Notes under the pieces: model-generated
What the model was told of the DNA's origin: nothing
What the model saw: only the letters and a program-made list of their open reading frames with translations
Database searches by the model: none
Shown: in pieces, positions 60,153 through 64,000 of the stretch
How positions within the stretch are numbered: position 1 is the first letter of the stretch
Layout: each line of letters starts with the position of its first letter
Assembly (NCBI GenBank): GCA_050084985.1
Contig: JBITNC010000001.1
Span: 136,958,001-137,022,000 of the forward strand
DNA length: 64,000 nucleotides
Direction: 5' to 3'
DNA from: Nageia nagi
Lineage: Eukaryota > Pinophyta
Translations under genes and position numbers: made by a program

Positions 60153-61531
60153 TGGTAGCACATATCCTATAGTGAGTCACCATAATGTATAGTCATATAT
60201 ATTTTCTTGGAGGAATAAGGATATTTTGCATGGGTACACCCTTTTGGTAGCTATAGTGCTATTGATATGATCACACTTACCAATTTTGTGTAGAATCTTG
60301 AAGTTTGATTTTGGAAAATATCCAAAAATTTTAACACACACTCAACCCACTAGAAGTGTAATAGAATTAGTAAGAAAAAGGAATTAGTCAATAATTTTAT
60401 GGTATTTGGTTTTGGCGGAACTTTGATAGTTTTGTGAGATGTAGATATCATTGAAGGTCTGATAGAGTCAAAACAAAGGTGACCTCAACTCTTTTGAGAA
60501 GCATTTAATTTTGATGGACTTTTAGCTAAGCATAGAAGGTAATATTTGGTAGAACTTTGAAAAAAGTTTTCACATACCTCCATTAGTCTAAAACTCCTCC
60601 CTAGGTGACCCAAGCAGTAAATTAAGAAGATTCTATAGATGCTACATATTGCAAACCATATTTTGAGGATTCAATCCCTAATAGTTAAAGCATCTAATTT
60701 TAATGAATGTGTCCAAATCTAAGAGCACGAAGATAGTGCTAGAATTCTACCTAAATATATTTTCCTTATAGGAAGGTAATCTTGATCAATAAATCTAGGT
60801 TTGAGTCCTAGTAATAGCAAAGAAATTGAGATGAATGAGAAATAGCTCTAGGGAGTTGAAGATTTGCATCAAAATTATAAAATGTATCATAATCAAATCT
60901 GATATAAAGTTAGTTATAGTTGTTTTTCCATGTTAGAGTTTGTCACAAGTTTGTTAGCATAGATTCCTTAGCATGAAAACTATAAGTAGTAGTGTTGTGA
61001 ATAACAAAGGCATTAAATATATTAGATATTGTCCCTTTTATGTACTTGTACCAAGATATAATATAATATTAATTGCTTCTTGATCTCTCAATTACAATTT
61101 TTCTATCAATATTGTTAAATCATTATGTGATATGTTTATTTGCACTTCCTAGGTTATGAGATATAATTAGTAATTGATCTATATCTATAAATATTTCATG
61201 TTATACTATAATTTTAAGTGTCATGCTTATTCTAGTGGCTATAAAATTGAATTATTTAAGTAGCTTGGACTTTTATTTAATGAATTCTTGGGTTATTATA
61301 GATTTGTTTAATTTCATTACTTTCACTTATTAGCATAGTGACTAGATTTATTTTCATTCAATAAGTTTTTTTCCTACAACATTTACTTTGTAGTTTATCT
61401 ATTCAATCCAATCAAGGGAGCTTACCTTCTCCAGAGATGCAGTTTCTAGCAATAAGAATTACATCCTTCAGAATTACTATTGTGGCTTTGATACATAAGC
61501 ACATGTATTATCATATCTTAGTCAATAGTTC
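60153..61531 (+). repeat. Element B 3' LTR
   Basis: Starts TGGTAGCACATATCC, about 70 bases after the extra frame. Homologous to 31701-33098 throughout. TATA-like tataagtag at 60981. The end near 61531 is set by loss of homology (gtcaatagtt) and is approximate. Confidence 0.8.
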
Positions 61532-61999
61532 CTTAACCATATTCAATGTCACCATAATCACATGTTCCAACAATTAAATTTCCATCTCAACCTTTTCTAT
61601 AAATGGCATCATATAAACCTCTAGATACATTTGGATTTCAACAACATTTTATTATGCAAATTTCATAAGCATAAAATTTTGAAATAAAATAAAATCTTAT
61701 TCCTTTATTTATTCCTAATCACAATAAATCAACATAAATTACTTATAATGTTTAACAAATCAATCGTTCCTATCAAACACACCAACAAAACAAAAATCAA
61801 GTAATCAAATTTCAATAAATAGATCTTCAAATGTCTCACATTAAGCTTATCAAAGTATGAATTCATATCAAGCATGTCAATAAGATCCTTCTTATAATTA
61901 TGGGAAAAAGTGAGCTTATCAACATGATTTAAATCAAAAACATTTCAAAATCAAATTCAAGGGTATATTAATCAAATAACTCACCAGCTAAATTACACT
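61532..61999. other. Unassigned stretch after element B
   Basis: AT-rich; no gene or repeat recognised. Right flank of the element B insertion. Confidence 0.4.
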
Positions 62000-62400
62000 A
62001 GACCAAAAATGACCTTTGGAAGTGTTTATAAGTCATTATATAATACATTTTATTGTGGTTATCTAATCACCTTCTATGTGAGTGTCACAAAATGTTGATC
62101 ACCTATGGTGAAGGTTAATGAATACCAATATATATTCCTTAAACTATCATCTTAGGTCTATATAAGGGCAATTTTTAACCATCCTCGTATAGTTAATAGT
62201 GATGGTTTGAAACCATTGCTAAATAGTTTCATTATTTTAAAAAGGACTTAACCTAGAAGCATTCTTCCAAAATAGAACAATGCTTCTAGACTTATCCATC
62301 CTTCATTTCGTGAGGCACCCAAGCTCAATCATAGAGAGTCCAATTATAAACATGGCCATGGGCTCCCAAAGGATGCTTCATTTTATTCAAATATTTAAGG
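62000..62400 (-). mobile_element. Single arm of the 26-27 kb fold-back family
   Basis: The reverse complement reads catcctttgggagcccatgg (62365-62384), then agaatgcttctaggtt...cctttttaaaata and tttcaaaccatcac, matching 26170-26330 in the same order. No partner arm within the window. Confidence 0.6.
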
Positions 62401-62929
62401 CAATACATTATGTTATACTCTTTTTTTAGATATGTAGAATAATACCCTCTAAAATATCATATACAATATACATGTATGGGAGTCCTATTCCAAGGGCCAT
62501 TGAGAACCTAAGGCATACAGGAAGTTTAAAGTTATCTTGATATGAAAACCATTCTTACCAACCATATGTATTCAAGTAATATACACTTCTATATAAATTT
62601 CAAAAATAACATAAACAAGTACAATCCTAACTCAGATTAGAACTACTCAAACTAACAAATATTCTATTATATAAATAAAACAAAATAAATCTTTTTATCT
62701 TTTAGTCCCTTCACAAATTTTAATATAGAGATATAAGGAGTTATACATGTCTCATTAATTCATATCCCAAAACTAACTACATATAGAAGAGTTTCAAAGT
62801 GAGGCTCATATATTCCAAGGAATAATAAAAATATGTATCATACCATATATTATCAATTCAATTACCAAAGAAAAGGTCCCTTAAAGAAGGGGCACCATTT
62901 TTGTGCATAAAGTGATATCCATTTGTGTA
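62401..62929. other. Unassigned stretch
   Basis: AT-rich, no supported feature. Confidence 0.4.
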
Positions 62930-64000
62930 ATCTTATTCATAAACATAGCATCAATATATAAGGATAAATATATGATAAAATAAATGCATATTGACAAGAT
63001 GCATAATATGTACACAGTTTCATAGATTGTAATGAAATGTATATGCAATTATCAGGTATAAAGCCTAAAACCTTTACCAACATTCGTAGCCTATGCCACC
63101 ATGGATATCTCCAATAAGGTATGAACATCCATCAAATATAAATTAAAAATGGCTTCTCATTAAGTGTTGTGCTTATAACCACCCTAATAGCCTGATATAT
63201 ATGTATCCAAAATATGGACGAATACATAAGACCAAACAATTATTTGATAAGATGCATGATGCACACATGGATTCATGGAATGAAATGATTACAACATATG
63301 TAATTCATGGCTATAAATGGGATTACCTTAAAATCTTTGAACTAATTAAGCACTTGGAAACCAACCATAGAAGCATAACCTTTATATGTACTCTACTTGC
63401 ATTTACCCATGAAGATCTAGTGGATGAGGTTGGTAAATACCCTAATATAAATGTATGCAAAATATGGAATAATACAAAAGGATTGGGAATTATTTGACAA
63501 TATGAATGATATAAACATAATTTTATGGACTATAATGATAATAAAATACAATTTCAAGTGTAAATATAAAATCTATAATCTTTTCCTATATTCCTACAGC
63601 ATGTGCCACCATGGGAGCTCTTGAAGAAGGTATGAACATCCATAAAATACTAGTTGAAAATGATTTTGCATTCAATGTTGTGGTTTTGAATTCCTTAATA
63701 GGTGTGTATGAGAAATATGGAATAATATACAAATCCTAGGAATTTTTCAACAAGATGCATGATGTAGACATATTTTGATGGAATGAAATGATTAGATGAT
63801 ATGCAATAAATGATTACAATAAGGATTCCATTAAACTATTTGATATGTATGATGTAGACACAATTTCATGGAATGCAATGATCATAAGATATGAATAAAA
63901 TTGGATTTCTAATAAGGATCTAAAGACTTTTAAATAGATGTAATTTTCAAGTGTAAAACCAAACTCTACAACCTTTTCCTACATTCTTACATGAGCCACC
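62930..64000 (+). pseudogene. Decayed PPR units running off the right edge
   Basis: Repeated PLS-class fragments: KYGRIHKTKQLFDKMHDAHM and DSWNEMITTYVIHGY (open frame 63201-63497), ITFICTLLAFTHEDLVDEV, then KDWELFDNMNDIN (about 63480), then ATMGALEEGMNIHKILVEN (63605-63660), VVLNSLIGVYEKYGI, FFNKMHDVDIF.WNEMIR and finally DTISWNAMIIRY (about 63860). At least four repeat sets, several missing their L motif. Stops and frame slips throughout. Confidence 0.75.

Larger units (their letters stand above)
31701..61531 (+). mobile_element. Element B: Tat-like Ty3/gypsy retrotransposon, split by a CACTA element
   Basis: Two LTRs of about 1.4 kb (31701-33098 and 60153-61531) bound gag, protease, archaeal-type RNase H, RT, RNase H, integrase and an extra reading frame. 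The coding order is interrupted between integrase and the extra frame by a CACTA transposon (38857-56766). Without the insert the element is about 11.9 kb. All frames carry many stops. I estimate 15-20% LTR divergence over a 290-bp comparison by eye, the highest of the nested elements. The target duplication is unresolved. Elements A and B share the integrase end and the extra frame. Confidence 0.85.

Overview
This window is nuclear DNA of a land plant, most likely a seed plant with a large, old, repeat-filled genome; a gymnosperm such as a conifer is my best guess, but that is inference. The evidence is the gene families (PLS-class PPR/DYW proteins, a HAK/KUP/KT potassium transporter with introns, CACTA, MULE-type and Ty3/gypsy elements with plant-type tRNA-Met priming), a very AT-rich base composition, few CG dinucleotides, and coding remnants broken mostly by TAG codons where Gln or Trp is expected. 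I found no intact host gene; every coding feature is a pseudogene or a decayed transposon. I saw no rRNA, tRNA or CRISPR array.

Layout. 1-6.6 kb: the 3' part of a gypsy retrotransposon (element A) whose integrase end is followed by a large extra reading frame. 6.6-9.5 kb: an LTR (family E) and decayed PPR units. 9.9-12.8 kb: simple and tandem repeats, one arm of a 1-kb inverted repeat, a ten-residue minisatellite and an unrecognised exon-like frame. 14.4-20.3 kb: tandem PPR units on the minus strand, a 102-bp AT palindrome, a MULE/SWIM-type transposase-like pseudogene on the minus strand, and a 270-bp tandem array of a PPR C-terminal unit. 21.2-24.7 kb: a PPR E/DYW pseudogene, a six-exon HAK/KUP/KT pseudogene with readable splice sites, and a second DYW remnant. 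24.9-28.2 kb: the second arm of the 1-kb inverted repeat, a long-armed inverted-repeat element around an LTR-like core, and another PPR remnant.

31.7-61.5 kb is one four-level nest. Element B, an old Tat-like gypsy (gag, protease, archaeal-type RNase H, RT, RNase H, integrase, extra reading frame, 1.4-kb LTRs), was split by a CACTA transposon (38857-56766, target duplication ctt). The CACTA was split by element C, a Tat-lineage gypsy with two RNase H domains (40189-54448, duplication tcaag). Element C was split by element D, a chromovirus (42687-48437, duplication cttgc/cttac). In each case the coding or target sequence joins across the insertion. The window ends with an arm of the same inverted-repeat family seen near 26-27 kb and more PPR debris.

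The least explained items are the large downstream reading frame shared by elements A and B, and the placement of an RNase H domain before the reverse transcriptase in B but after it in C.
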